In this document: piece after piece, positions 30,266 through 40,692 of the stretch | Layout of the letters: each line of letters starts with the position of its first letter | Position numbering within the stretch: the stretch's first letter is position 1 | Made by a program: the position numbers and the translations under genes | Source: CBDFMG01 sp965221205 [NCBI: bacterium] | GTDB taxonomy: Bacteria > SM23-31 | Direction: 5' to 3' | Assembly: GCA_965221205.1 (NCBI GenBank) | Contig: OZ244870.1 | Location: 3,224,001 to 3,288,000 of the forward strand | Length of the DNA: 64,000 nucleotides | The notes under the pieces: model-generated | Seen by the model: only the letters and a program-made list of their open reading frames with translations | What the model was told of the DNA's origin: nothing | Databases searched by the model: none

Positions 30266-31642
30266 ATGTATCACGTAGATATAGATAAACTTAAAAAATA
30301 CGACAGGCCTGGACCACGGTACACAAGTTACCCGACCGCACCGCAGTTTAATGAGGCCTTCACCGACGCCGATCTTATGCAGGAGATTGAGCGGACAAAC
30401 AGCGGTGAAAGTGCACCGAACCTTTCCCTTTATTTTCATCTCCCATTTTGCGACACCCTTTGCTATTTCTGCGGATGTAATATGATAGTCACTCAGAACC
30501 GGGACAGGATTACACAATACTGCGATTACCTGAAACGCGAAATTGATATCTACGGCGGATTAATTCGGGATAACCGTATGGTCGAACAGCTCCACTGGGG
30601 AGGCGGCACACCAACTCATCTGAATCCCGATGAAATTGCCGACCTCATTTCGCATATCAACAGCCACTTTGACTATACCGATAATGCCGAAATTGGGTGC
30701 GAAATTGATCCGAGACTGCTCTCCCGTGCACACCTTGAGGCTTTGCGGAATGGCGGCTTCAACCGGATCAGCATGGGTGTGCAGGATTTTGACGAAAAGG
30801 TGCAGAAAACGATCAATAGAATTCAGCCCGAAGACATGACCCGTCAAGTGTGTGATTGGGTGCGTGAACTCGGTTTTTTGAGCATGAATATTGATCTGAT
30901 TTACGGACTCCCTTTTCAGAGGCTCGAATCGTTTGAAAAAACGGTGGATAGAGTAATCGACATTTCACCGGAACGAATTGCGGTATTTAACTATGCCCAC
31001 GTACCGTGGATGAAAAAGCACCAAACTGTCATTAATGAGGATGATCTACCGCTACCCGCATCAAAGTTGGAAATTCTGAGGATGACGATCGAAAAACTGA
31101 CAAACTCGGGATATGTGTTTATCGGTATGGACCACTTTGCGAAACCCAATGATGAGCTTGCGGTTGCCCTTAGCGAAAAAAAACTATACCGGAATTTTCA
31201 GGGATACAGCACCCATGCAGGGGCCGATCTCTACGCAATGGGTATCACGAGTATCAGCCAGTTTCCGAATGCATATTCCCAAAATCACAAAAAGGAAAAA
31301 GATTACTTCGCAGATATTGAAAGAAAAAAACTTCCAGTTGCACGGGGTTTCAAACTGGATGAAGATGACATCATCAGAAGGAAAGTAGTCATGAATTTAA
31401 TGTGCCATTTTGAGCTGCGATATGCCGATATTGAAGAGGAGTTCGGGATTGCATTCCACAACTATTTTGCGTGGGGATTAGAAAATCTGAAAGAGATGGC
31501 CAATGACGAACTTGTGGAGATTCACGATGGCGGAATAATTGTCACAGAAACAGGAAAACTCCTCATACGAAACATTTCCATGAACTTTGATGGCTATATT
31601 GAGCGTAAAGTCGATTCAACACAGTATTCCAGAACGGTTTAA
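30266..31642 (+). CDS. hemN: Oxygen-independent coproporphyrinogen III oxidase (HemN)
   Basis: 458 residues. Radical-SAM motif CDTLCYFCGC carries the CxxxCxxC ligands and a further cysteine as in true HemN. The N-terminal RYTSYPTAPQF stretch, HWGGGTPTHL and the YFAWGLENL C-terminal part are also HemN-like. It oxidatively decarboxylates coproporphyrinogen III without O2. Haem synthesis here thus combines an anaerobic step with a HemY-type oxidase encoded downstream. Confidence 0.95.
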   Translation: MYHVDIDKLKKYDRPGPRYTSYPTAPQFNEAFTDADLMQEIERTNSGESAPNLSLYFHLPFCDTLCYFCGCNMIVTQNRDRITQYCDYLKREIDIYGGLIRDNRMVEQLHWGGGTPTHLNPDEIADLISHINSHFDYTDNAEIGCEIDPRLLSRAHLEALRNGGFNRISMGVQDFDEKVQKTINRIQPEDMTRQVCDWVRELGFLSMNIDLIYGLPFQRLESFEKTVDRVIDISPERIAVFNYAHVPWMKKHQTVINEDDLPLPASKLEILRMTIEKLTNSGYVFIGMDHFAKPNDELAVALSEKKLYRNFQGYSTHAGADLYAMGITSISQFPNAYSQNHKKEKDYFADIERKKLPVARGFKLDEDDIIRRKVVMNLMCHFELRYADIEEEFGIAFHNYFAWGLENLKEMANDELVEIHDGGIIVTETGKLLIRNISMNFDGYIERKVDSTQYSRTV

Positions 31643-31691
31643 TTACCCATCATACAACTTTTTCAATTAACATTCAAACTCAATTATATAT

Positions 31692-32657
31692 ATGCCACGA
31701 AAAGCTGTAGTATTGCTCAATCTGGGCGGACCCGACTCCATGGATGCAGTCCAGCCCTTTTTATTTAACTTGTTCAACGATCCGTTTATCATATCAATCC
31801 CACTGGGATTTCTGGTTCAGAAACCGATTGCCCGATACATAGCGAAGAAACGGTCACCGAGTGTCCGTGAACAGTACGCGAAAATCGGCGGTAAATCACC
31901 CCTCATGTATTGGACAGAAAAGCAGCGTTCGATGCTTGAAAACAGGCTGCGAGAACAGGATACAACGGTTGATGTGTTCACAGCAATGCGCTATTGGAAG
32001 CCGTTTACCAAAGAGGCAGTCGACAGGATTAAGCAGACCGAATATTCGCAGATCATCCTTTTGCCCCTCTATCCACACTACTGCCGTGCAACAACCGGAT
32101 CATCGCTAGCAGAGTGGGATAAGATCTATACCAATGACACGGCGGAAGTGGTTACTATTAATGATTATTTCAAACATTCCGGTTATATTGCAGCGGTCAA
32201 TCAGAGGATTGATGAGGCACTCAAAAAGTTTCCCGAGCAAATCAGAAAAGATGTTCATCTCCTGTTCAGCGCACACGGAATACCGGTCAAATTTGTTAAG
32301 GCAGGTGATCCGTATAAAGGGCACATTGAAGAGACGGTCAAAGCTGTCGTGGAATTCCGTAAGCGTGATCTTAACCATTCACTCTGTTACCAGAGCAAAG
32401 TCGGCCCGGAAAAGTGGCTTGAACCTGCAACAGATGACATGATCAGGGATTTGTCTAACTCAGGCAAAAAACACCTTCTTGTTATACCGATCAGTTTCGT
32501 GTCGGACCATATCGAAACACTGTTTGAACTTGACATCGAGTACCGTCATGTTGCCGATAAGGTGAGAATCGAAAACTATATCGTGATGAAAGGGTTGAAT
32601 GATTCTGAACTATTTGTTTCGGCACTTTTCGATATGACAACTCAGAAATTATCCTGA
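31692..32657 (+). CDS. hemH: Ferrochelatase
   Basis: 321 residues. LLNLGGPDSMDAVQPFLFNL at the start is the family hallmark; the catalytic histidine lies in LLFSAHGIPVKFV and the second conserved acidic residue in FVSDHIETLFELDIEY. It inserts Fe2+ into protoporphyrin IX (or coproporphyrin III in the alternative pathway). Third gene of the haem operon. Confidence 0.96.
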   Translation: MPRKAVVLLNLGGPDSMDAVQPFLFNLFNDPFIISIPLGFLVQKPIARYIAKKRSPSVREQYAKIGGKSPLMYWTEKQRSMLENRLREQDTTVDVFTAMRYWKPFTKEAVDRIKQTEYSQIILLPLYPHYCRATTGSSLAEWDKIYTNDTAEVVTINDYFKHSGYIAAVNQRIDEALKKFPEQIRKDVHLLFSAHGIPVKFVKAGDPYKGHIEETVKAVVEFRKRDLNHSLCYQSKVGPEKWLEPATDDMIRDLSNSGKKHLLVIPISFVSDHIETLFELDIEYRHVADKVRIENYIVMKGLNDSELFVSALFDMTTQKLS

Positions 32658-32682
32658 TAATACATATCAAATCAGAAGAAGC

Positions 32683-34077
32683 GTGAAGAAAAAAGCTGTA
32701 ATTCTTGGTGCAGGTATTTCCGGTCTGGCTACCGCTTATTGGTTAGCCAAAGAGGGAATCGATTGCACTGTCCTTGAAAAAGCCGACGATGTCGGCGGAA
32801 CAATGGATTCTGTATTTTATGAGTCCAACCTTTTTGATCGAGGCCCCAACAGTGGGCTTGAGACGACACCACTTATCCGGACTCTTGCCGAAGAGACGGG
32901 CATTGCTAATCAGTTGATTTATGCTAATGAACATAGCAATAAGCGGTATATCCTCAGAGATCAACAACTCTATGCACTTCCGATGAATCTGGTCTCGTTT
33001 CTGAAGACCGGACTTTTTTCTCCTTTTGCAAAAATAAGATTACTTGCTGAACCGTTTATCGGGAAATCCGAAAACGGATTTAAACAGAGTATCGCCGAAT
33101 TTGTCCGGCGCCGACTCGGAAGCGAGTTTCTCGACTATGCAATTAATCCCTTTGTTGCAGGTGTGTTTGCCGGTGATCCGGAAAAACTGAGTATCAAATC
33201 GGCATTTCCGAAACTTTACCGACTGGAAGAGGAATACGGTGGCCTGATTAAGGGGATGATTAAAGGAGCAAAAGAGCAGAAGAAAAATCCCGAAACGTCA
33301 AAACAGTCTGCGAAAATGTTCTCGTTCAAAAACGGGATGCAAATACTGCCGAAAGCGATTGCAGAAAAATTATCCGGCACTATTCTCCTGAATGCAAATG
33401 CTCAGTCGGTCGAAAGAAAAAGCGACCAACTCTCAGTTATATTCTCCTATGAAAATGAATCAAAGCAACTCGATACAGATGTTGTGGTTTCAACTATTCC
33501 GGCATATTCTGCCTCAGGTATATTTCAAAAGCTTGATATTTCTCTATCAAATCGTTTGAATTCCATTTACTATCCGCCTGTTATTGTCATGTATTGCGGT
33601 TATCGACGGGAAGCAGTCGGGAGAGATTTGGACGGATTCGGATTTCTGATACCAGAAAAGGAACGCAAGCATTATCTTGGTGCAATCTGGAGTTCCACGC
33701 TGTTTCCCAACAGAGCTGACGAGCACCATGTATCATTCACGCTTTTTATCGGGGGAGCACGCTCACCGGAACTCTGTGATTTGGACAACGATGAACTCCG
33801 CAGGAAAGTGTTTGAAGAGTTCCACGAGATTATGAAGATTTCCGAATCTCCCGTGTATATACATCAGAAAAAATGGGAAAAAGCCATCCCCCAATATGAA
33901 TTAGGTCACAACGAACACGATATCTATTTTCAGGAATATGAAAATAACACTCCCGGAATTTTCCTCGGTGGAAATTACAGAGGCGGTATTTCAGTCGGAG
34001 ATTGTATCAAAAATTCGGCGCTTCTCGCAGATCGTGTAAAGGAATTTCTTACAAGGGCACAAATTAAAGGATTATAG
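32683..34077 (+). CDS. hemG: Protoporphyrinogen/coproporphyrinogen oxidase (HemY type)
   Basis: 464 residues from a GTG start. Dinucleotide-binding motif AVILGAGISGLATAYWL is followed by EKADDVGGTMDSV and, at the C-terminus, PGIFLGGNYRGGISVGDCI, the FAD-binding end of HemY-type oxidases. It uses O2, so the host is at least partly aerobic. Its stop TAG (34075-34077) overlaps the GTG of the next gene by one base, so the COX4-cytochrome gene belongs to the haem operon. Confidence 0.93.
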   Translation: MKKKAVILGAGISGLATAYWLAKEGIDCTVLEKADDVGGTMDSVFYESNLFDRGPNSGLETTPLIRTLAEETGIANQLIYANEHSNKRYILRDQQLYALPMNLVSFLKTGLFSPFAKIRLLAEPFIGKSENGFKQSIAEFVRRRLGSEFLDYAINPFVAGVFAGDPEKLSIKSAFPKLYRLEEEYGGLIKGMIKGAKEQKKNPETSKQSAKMFSFKNGMQILPKAIAEKLSGTILLNANAQSVERKSDQLSVIFSYENESKQLDTDVVVSTIPAYSASGIFQKLDISLSNRLNSIYYPPVIVMYCGYRREAVGRDLDGFGFLIPEKERKHYLGAIWSSTLFPNRADEHHVSFTLFIGGARSPELCDLDNDELRRKVFEEFHEIMKISESPVYIHQKKWEKAIPQYELGHNEHDIYFQEYENNTPGIFLGGNYRGGISVGDCIKNSALLADRVKEFLTRAQIKGL

Positions 34078-34919
34078 TGAAGAATACACACCATGTTATT
34101 CCTCTGAAGGTCTATCTGACTGTCGGCACTGCCCTGCTCCTTTTGACTATTATCACTGTCAGCGCTTCGTATATCGATCTTGGAAAATTTAATGTTTTCA
34201 TTGCGCTTTTCATTGCTACTATCAAAGCGCTTCTCGTTGCATTTTTCTTTATGCACCTTTATTACGACAACAAGCTTTATTTCTTTATTTTTGCATCATC
34301 CGTGTTTTTTCTTACTGTACTCATATCTATTACGATGTTTGACACGCTCCGCAGAGGGGATATATATGAATTCAGAGAAAATCCTATTACGGAACAGGCT
34401 GTAATTTATTCGAATTCAGAGTCCACCGGCTACTCAAGCGCAAATTCCGAGGAATTTTTAGTCGGGAGAGCTGTGTTCGAGACATCGTGTATGGAATGTC
34501 ACTCGATCATCGGACAAAACGGAATTAGTGCACCGTTTTCTGGACTTGATGAGGAGTTTATCTTCGAATTTATCGACCGGATCGATTACACGCGTTGGAT
34601 AATGTCACCATTCGATGGCACGGAAGGCGAGCGGCGGGAGCTTGCACGCTACCTTCACAGCAAGACCGACCAATCGGTGACACTGAAAACAGGCAAGGAA
34701 ATCTTCGACAAGCGGTGCGGCTACTGCCATACGATTAACGGTGATACTCAGCCGATTTACGATTCATTTTACGGTGCAACGTATGAGGATATAATTGACC
34801 TCGTTGTTTTTCTACCCGACCAAATCTGGTTTATGGTACCTTGGTTAGGCTCAGATGAGGAACTGAACAAACTTGCAGAATACATTCAATCTTGGTATGC
34901 GGAAGAAAACAGTAATTAG
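34077..34919 (+). CDS. COX subunit IV-like membrane domain fused to two cytochrome c domains
   Basis: 280 residues from GTG. Residues 1-95 hold three helices (about 11-32, 38-62, 67-88) with the pattern of cytochrome c oxidase subunit IV, including IKALLVAFFFMHLYYDN. A linker follows, then two c-type haem sites: Cys138/Cys141/His142 (CMECH) with Met in WIMSPFD, and Cys214/Cys217/His218 (CGYCH) with Met in FMVPWLG. The fusion would put a dihaem electron carrier next to the oxidase core. Its catalytic subunits (CoxA, CoxB, CoxC) are not in this window. Coupled to hemG by a one-base overlap. Confidence 0.85.
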   Translation: MKNTHHVIPLKVYLTVGTALLLLTIITVSASYIDLGKFNVFIALFIATIKALLVAFFFMHLYYDNKLYFFIFASSVFFLTVLISITMFDTLRRGDIYEFRENPITEQAVIYSNSESTGYSSANSEEFLVGRAVFETSCMECHSIIGQNGISAPFSGLDEEFIFEFIDRIDYTRWIMSPFDGTEGERRELARYLHSKTDQSVTLKTGKEIFDKRCGYCHTINGDTQPIYDSFYGATYEDIIDLVVFLPDQIWFMVPWLGSDEELNKLAEYIQSWYAEENSN

Positions 34920-34935
34920 AAAGGTTTTAAAAATC

Positions 34936-35877
34936 ATGAATGGACAATCAGCACTTACAGCTATAGATTTACCCGAGTCGCTCGGAGCGCTTAAAGTCCT
35001 ACTTCTCTGCCTCTTCATGCTGCACCTGATACCCGTCAACCTCTTGATGGGCGGGTCACTGTTTCTTGGTATCAGCAGCTTGGCGGGCAGAAAAAATGAG
35101 CATCTGGCATTCTTGGGCAAAACGCTTACAGAACGCATGCCGTTTATTGTTAAGCTGACAATCATTATGGCAATTGTATCGGTTGCGATTGTGAAACTAT
35201 TGTACAGTTCTGCTGTTTCAGTCACCGGACTCCTTGCTTCAAAACCCGTTCTCACCGTTCTTGTATTGCTCATTGTGGGACTGTACGGCACTTTTTTTCT
35301 GCAGGGTCGGCTCGAAAACAGGGATAAATCGAGCATACCGTTTGCCTGGCTCATTGCCGGAATCTTTATAGTTGTAGGAATTATCTATTCGTGGAATTTG
35401 GGCATTTTTCTCAGGCCTGAAGTCTGGCAGGCTTATAGCAGTGGCACGATGAGCGGTTTCCCCGGCTGGTCGAATCCTGTATTTTATCCGGCGTTTCTCC
35501 ATGTTCTGCTGGGATCACTTGCCGTAGCCGGATTATGGCTAGCAAATATTGGTGTCCGGCCAACATCGAAATCACAGGAGTGGCGTAGTTGGGCAGTCGA
35601 TTTCGGCGGAAAAATGTTCAACCACGCAACTTTCATAAATATGGCAATCGGTATCTGGTTTATTATTGCACTTCCGGGCGATGACATGCGGAAATTTGTT
35701 GGGGCAAATCCGATGGCAACGCATTCCTTCATTCTGGCTTTCATCCTGACGGGAGCGGCACTATTCGCCGTTTTTAAAGCACGTAACTCCGAGCAGAAAA
35801 AAGGCCCAGTCACAGTTGGAACCATCATGCTCTTGATCGTGTTCATCCTCATGGGACTAATGCGACAGCAGTTTTGA
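34936..35877 (+). CDS. Uncharacterised polytopic membrane protein, haem-operon partner
   Basis: The ATG at 34936 (MNGQSALTAIDLPESLGALK) is chosen, because the in-frame start at 34873 lies inside the previous gene. 313 residues with about eight hydrophobic helices. Histidines stand inside helices (MLHLIPVNLLMGG, PAFLHVLLGSLAV, MFNHATFINMAIG, NPMATHSFILA), a pattern that could bind b-type haem, somewhat like cytochrome bd subunit I, though I cannot assign a family. It starts 16 bases after the COX4-dihaem fusion and probably acts with it. Confidence 0.75.
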   Translation: MNGQSALTAIDLPESLGALKVLLLCLFMLHLIPVNLLMGGSLFLGISSLAGRKNEHLAFLGKTLTERMPFIVKLTIIMAIVSVAIVKLLYSSAVSVTGLLASKPVLTVLVLLIVGLYGTFFLQGRLENRDKSSIPFAWLIAGIFIVVGIIYSWNLGIFLRPEVWQAYSSGTMSGFPGWSNPVFYPAFLHVLLGSLAVAGLWLANIGVRPTSKSQEWRSWAVDFGGKMFNHATFINMAIGIWFIIALPGDDMRKFVGANPMATHSFILAFILTGAALFAVFKARNSEQKKGPVTVGTIMLLIVFILMGLMRQQF

Positions 35878-36327
35878 AAATTCCGAAAATTTTATAATGT
35901 TGCCAATACGAATACAAAATAGTTTGAATATTTCATGATACTTCCCCATGATGGTAAGGATGAAATTGTCGGTTGTTATGATTAGTGAAAATTCTGCACA
36001 GTGCATTACAGCAAGAACACATATAGAAATCCGGTAGAAATCGGTTTTCATGGCACATGATTACGGTTCACTCCCGCGTATAACTGTGAGTGATATATGT
36101 AACTGAATAATTGAAACCCAACCCCGAAAAACCTTTGTTATCCGATGGCATAAAGTCAACTAATTCACTTCATCAGCCTTGCTTTTGTCATTATACCTCT
36201 TATCCTGAGATTGCAGTTCATATAGGAAGAGTATTGTGTAAAACAGAAAATCGCAGTATATTATGTAGTTGAAAGACCCTCTGGTTTTCACCCATTATTA
36301 ATACGTACGACGCACTCGGAGCAAACC
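35878..36327. other. Intergenic stretch, no gene seen
   Basis: About 450 bases between the membrane protein and the YgfZ-like gene. Only short AT-rich open frames without ribosome sites occur, and no strong hairpin was found. Promoters for the downstream gene should lie here. Confidence 0.5.
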
Positions 36328-37401
36328 ATGAACAGGCAGTCTATTCAGAAAAAAAACAGCGAAAATAATCAAGAGAGAGGTTTCTATACCTCCCTTGAAC
36401 AGGAGTATGACGCACTGTGTAGTGGTGTGGGGTACCGTGAAGTTACCACACAGGGAATTATCGAGTTTATCGGAGCGGATACACTTGATTTTCTCCACAG
36501 AATTACGACAAACGATGTCACAAACCTCGCCCTCGGAAAAGTCCGGAGAACGATTGTAACCAACGAGAACGGACGAATCATTGACCGCCTTACCCTGCTG
36601 TATTTTCGAAAATCTCTCATTGCCCTTTGCAGCAAAGTGTATCAGGAAAAACTAGCTGATTGGCTCAAGAAATATATAATTATGGATGATGTCACAGCAG
36701 AAATCAACACCGACAGCTACACCGTTCTTGAGATGATCGGTCCGGAATCCATACGTTTATTACAATCACTGAATAATGGGTTTTTATCACTGCCTGAGAC
36801 GATGAATAGTATCGATCTTTCTATAGGTCCCATTCAATGTACTTTAGTTGCATTAGAACCGATTGCGGAGAAGCCAAGAACTCTGCTTCTAACCGATAAT
36901 GCACAACGGCACCAATTACTTGAATATATCGAAACGCATTGTGCAGAATTTAACGCCCGGCGAATCGGAGCAAGCGCATATTCAGCATTCCGCATTATTA
37001 ATGGCATCCCCAATGCACCGAATGAACTTAATGACTTGTTTAATCCTCATGAAGCAGGAATTATTGAGGATGTAAGCTTTGCGAAAGGGTGCTATATTGG
37101 ACAGGAAGTCATTGCCCGTCTCGATACGTATTCCAAAGTGCAGAAACATCTGTGCGGCGTTGTCATTTCGTCCGATCGAGTTCCCGGCACACCATGCAAA
37201 CTAATCACGTCTGATCGTAAAACTGCCGGTGACCTCACATCCGCTGCATTTTCTCCCCTGCTCAAGCAGTTGATCGGTCTGGCTTATGTTAAGAAACAGT
37301 ATAACCAGGAAGGGCTGCAGCTTTTTGCACTGAGTGCTGCTGACACATCATATGAAGTACAGGTAACCGGACTGCCGATATCAATTCATACAAAATCATG
37401 A
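36328..37401 (+). CDS. ygfZ: Folate-binding YgfZ/GcvT-like protein
   Basis: 357 residues. The YgfZ signature K-G-C-Y-I-G-Q-E is present in FAKGCYIGQEVIARLDT, with its conserved redox cysteine, and the N-terminal half has the GcvT-like folate fold (IEFIGADTLDFLHRITTNDV). YgfZ proteins help repair or assembly of certain Fe-S enzymes (for example MiaB) with folate. That fits a window rich in Fe-S genes. The gene stands alone. Confidence 0.88.
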   Translation: MNRQSIQKKNSENNQERGFYTSLEQEYDALCSGVGYREVTTQGIIEFIGADTLDFLHRITTNDVTNLALGKVRRTIVTNENGRIIDRLTLLYFRKSLIALCSKVYQEKLADWLKKYIIMDDVTAEINTDSYTVLEMIGPESIRLLQSLNNGFLSLPETMNSIDLSIGPIQCTLVALEPIAEKPRTLLLTDNAQRHQLLEYIETHCAEFNARRIGASAYSAFRIINGIPNAPNELNDLFNPHEAGIIEDVSFAKGCYIGQEVIARLDTYSKVQKHLCGVVISSDRVPGTPCKLITSDRKTAGDLTSAAFSPLLKQLIGLAYVKKQYNQEGLQLFALSAADTSYEVQVTGLPISIHTKS

Positions 37402-37633
37402 CCACTCCCTTTTATATTTTCACATTCTCTCATTCACCGTATAATTGATACTATGAACAGCGTGAACCAATCACCGCACTATTCGGTTTAAGTACTACAG
37501 GCGACATCTAATATTATTTCGTTTAGCACGTTTGTATTTTCACAAAGGAGTTCTGATTATTTCATGCTACATTCACTGCTATCAACTGATCGGACATGTG
37601 TCCAGCCACATTTGATGATATTGCTGAGTCGTT

Positions 37634-38038
37634 ATGGATACAATAAATAAACCGACCCTGATTTTCGACGGACAATGTAATTTATGCAACGGAATAGTAC
37701 GGTTTTTTGAGGGCAACAGCAGAGTAAAGCTTCACTTTTTAGCCGCCGAATCGAAACCGGCACAGAAAATACTCAATCGCTTTCGAATACGAGAAGTGAG
37801 TCCACGATTTGTGATTCTCGTCGAAGATGATACAATCTATATAAAATCTGCCGCAATAATCCGAATCGGGCGCTTTTTACATGAACCTTATTCACTTGTC
37901 ACTCTATTAGATCTTCTGCCTCAATCATTTTGTGACTCCATTTATGACATAATTGCCCTGAATCGGTATGCATGGTTCGGAAAGCAGGATTCGTGTGCAA
38001 TAACGAATTCAACAACCGAGAGTGGACATAAATCGTAG
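37634..38038 (+). CDS. DUF393 / DCC-family thiol-disulfide protein
   Basis: 134 residues. LIFDGQCNLCNGIVRFFEGN gives the DGxCxLC motif near the N-terminus that names the DCC family. The rest (FVILVEDDTIYIKSAAIIRIGR, ALNRYAWFGKQDSC) fits the family length. These are predicted thioredoxin-like oxidoreductases of unknown partner. Upstream 37402-37633 shows no gene. Confidence 0.88.
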   Translation: MDTINKPTLIFDGQCNLCNGIVRFFEGNSRVKLHFLAAESKPAQKILNRFRIREVSPRFVILVEDDTIYIKSAAIIRIGRFLHEPYSLVTLLDLLPQSFCDSIYDIIALNRYAWFGKQDSCAITNSTTESGHKS

Positions 38039-38191
38039 ACTCCTCATTTAATAGTATATGAAGACAAATGCAACAATAATTGAAACCATACCTTAAGCAA
38101 CCCATTTCACCATTGACAATACTTCAAAATATGTGTAATTTTGGATGCTTTTAGATATATAACTGTAATCTAAAATAATTTGCACAAAAAT

Positions 38192-39115
38192 ATGCAAAAA
38201 AATATATCGCTTCATTCAACAAAAACAGAGAAAATATTATTGACGAGTGGTCGTCACTTGTCCATAAATCAACAAAACATTATAAAGGGCTTTCGTTAAA
38301 GGAAACAAGGGGGAAAATTGCTGATCACCTCCATGCGATTCTTAATGTTCTGGAGACGTAGCTTGCATTTCTCCACGGCCAAACCGCCATTCTTCGTCAG
38401 CTTGACCGAATGCATGGCGAGGAAAAACTTTTTTGTCTTGATTGCAGAGAAATTACCGATCTGTTTATAAAAACTCAGGTGCGCTACTCAAATATATTTA
38501 AAGAAAAACAACTCGAGTAGAAAACAGACACCTTCCTTCGGGAGTTAGAGTTGAAATATCTCAGTCTTTCTTCCTTGACAGACAGCACCCTCGACGCGGT
38601 GATTGGACTCGATGAGTATTTTAATATTCGCTCATGGAACAAAGGTGCTGAGGTAATGTATCAGTACAAGGTAAATGAAATTATCACAGTAAACCCATTG
38701 AAGTATTGATGCCGGAAGAACACCGTGACGAAGAAGAATTCTACAATATTGAAATGATATTGAGACGGAAAGGATAAAAAACACAATATCATCGGCTTTT
38801 CGTCCCTCCATCACGACTTGACTGAAAAAATCCAACTTGAGTAAGAAATTCGCTCTCAGGAGCAGTGTTTATCGTCAATTGTCGACCATTCGGCTGATGC
38901 TATTGTTGGCCCTCTGATCTGAATGACAAAATCGTATCGCTGTCGGGAGACATTTTCAGATGCTGCTTCCGCCGGAAGCGATCAAATCCGGCGAGCTCAA
39001 AAAAATCGATGAAGAGTTGAAGAAAGAGGATCAATAAGGAATTATGAAGCGGAGCGGATAGCCAAAAACGGTAAGCGTATAATTACTTCCCTCACGCGCC
39101 GCTCTTTATAGTCCG
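38192..39115 (+). pseudogene. Multi-PAS sensor histidine kinase, decayed N-terminal part
   Basis: Fragments in several frames read as an N-terminal helical sensor (NKNRENIIDEWSSLVHKS, KETRGKIADHLHAILNVLE then TAG), a linker, a PAS domain (AVIGLDEYFNIRSWNKGAEV...PIEVLMPEEHRDEEEF) and part of a second PAS (SSIVDHSADAIVG...LLPPEAIKSGELKKIDEELK). At least five stops or frameshifts occur and no kinase domain follows. This is a relic of a two-component sensor. The decayed state marks the left border of an accessory island. Confidence 0.75.
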
Positions 39116-39235
39116 TGATGAAAATAAGCTGCCCTCAGAGTGCAGGGACCCATTTAATTGCGTCCTAACTTTGACCCCGCCTGATTGGTTGCGGGGAGAA
39201 CTAACGCAGATAAAAAAGAAAAGAGAGAGGGATTT

Positions 39236-39543
39236 GTCCAGCCATCAAGCAGAAGAAAACCCCCTACTCACAAGAGATTAATTTGCCCGATTGATTAACA
39301 ATATGAGACTTTCTCAGAAACAATTTGCCAACCGCTTGAGTATCACAGTGCCCAAATGGTAAACTATATCTTAAGAGAACAAAAAAAATGACCCGCAAAA
39401 TACCGGAGAAAGTAAGAGGAAAATTTGGGATTTCTTACCTGTATAGTGTCAACCAAAAGGAATTCTCTCAGCTTAAGGATTATGAAACTTATCGCAGACG
39501 CTTGAGTGAATTGTTGACACTGATAATGTCAAGAGATAAATAG
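39236..39543 (+). pseudogene. XRE-type helix-turn-helix regulator, broken
   Basis: Two frames join into one HTH protein: INNMRLSQKQFANRLSIT (helix 2 and turn) shifts at about 39352 into MVNYILREQKKMTRKIPEKV and runs on to LTLIMSRDK, with TAG at 39541-39543. The frameshift lies in the recognition-helix region. A stop also precedes FARLINNM. XRE regulators often control restriction-modification or phage genes, and a methylase gene starts 200 bases downstream. Confidence 0.55.
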
Positions 39544-39740
39544 TGTGCTCAGTGTATAGATATGAGATAGTTAACAGAGTGGGTAAAAGAATATTGGTCT
39601 ATGAGAGGGTTCGGTTTAGTTGACACTTTGGTTGACATTGAAGATATAATTTATATAGCCTATAAAAAAAGCGGAGAGACATGCCCGCGCGGAATCAATG
39701 ATCGAATACGGCGATGGCTGTACGTTTCCTGGAGATGAAA

Positions 39741-40692
39741 ATGCCGAACAAAAATAACAGTATATCTAAAGCATCATTGCTGCCCTTAGTTATACAAGAG
39801 GGCGATGAAAACTTTGACCGCAAACTATCAATCGATCATATGAGAACATGCAAATACCCTCCAACGCATATTAATTGCTCCACAGCGAAAGAATGGATCA
39901 AATGTCAATTGGGTGTTTGGAAATTCATGTACGAACCACGCGATATCAGAGATAAAAACCAACATCCAGCAACTTTTCCAATATCACTATCCAAAAGGAT
40001 AATTGAACTTTTTACACATGAGTACACATGAGGGAGAATTGGTTCTTGATCCCTTTGTTGGAAGTGGCACAACTTCGGTTGCTTGTAGTGATTTGAATCG
40101 CAATGGAGTTGGTTTCGATCTACAAGAAAATTATATAAGACTTTGCGAATCCCGCCTTTCTGAGCAGGCACATCTTTTTTCTGCAGCACAACAAATTGCC
40201 ATTCAAGATGATGCGAGGAACATATCCCACTATTTAGAACCAGAAACAGTTAGTCTAATATGGACATCACCACCGTATGCCAACTTATTAAATAGAAAGA
40301 GAAAGAATAAATCAAGGCGCGATAGGAAAAATGAACAGTTTGGCCGAATTGAACAATATTCACAAGACCCTCGGGATTTGGGCACTATGGAACTTGATGA
40401 ATATGCTGAAAAAATGGGCGATATATTCGAGAAGCTACTTCCTTTATTGCGCATAAAATCTCATTGTGTCATTAATGTACCAGATATGTGGTGGGAAAAT
40501 AAAAGAATAACAATCCATGTTTCACTTATTGAAGAGCTAAGGAAACGCTGATTTGAATTACGCAACGTAATAATTTGGGACAGAACAAACATAGTAAATA
40601 AAATAGGTATTTTTGGATGGCCAAGTAATTACATTACAATGGGTGTTACTTTTGAATATTTACTTGACTTTTGGAGGCCGCCTAAAAAATGA
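39741..40692 (+). pseudogene. DNA methyltransferase of MvaI/BcnI-type R-M system (SPPY class), inactivated
   Basis: Start ATG at 39741 with GGAG upstream. FPISLSKRIIELFTHEGELVLDPFVGSGTT carries the AdoMet motif DPFVGSGTT, and SLIWTSPPYANLLN carries the SPPY catalytic motif of N4-cytosine (or related) methylases. Two lesions: an exact 10-bp tandem duplication at 40013-40032 shifts frame between the two, and TGA replaces Gly in LRKRGFELRN near 40549. The gene ends PPKK with TGA overlapping the ATG of the restriction gene (ATGA). Without the methylase the partner nuclease would be lethal, but that is broken too. Confidence 0.88.
40013..40032. repeat. 10-bp exact tandem duplication in methyltransferase gene
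   Basis: Two adjacent copies of TACACATGAG. Removing one restores ELFTHEGELVLDPFVGSG in a single frame. Confidence 0.92.

Noticed and set aside
37634-38038. DUF393 protein as part of the decayed island
   Set aside because: Its frame and motif are intact and its composition resembles the upstream genes; the island starts after it.
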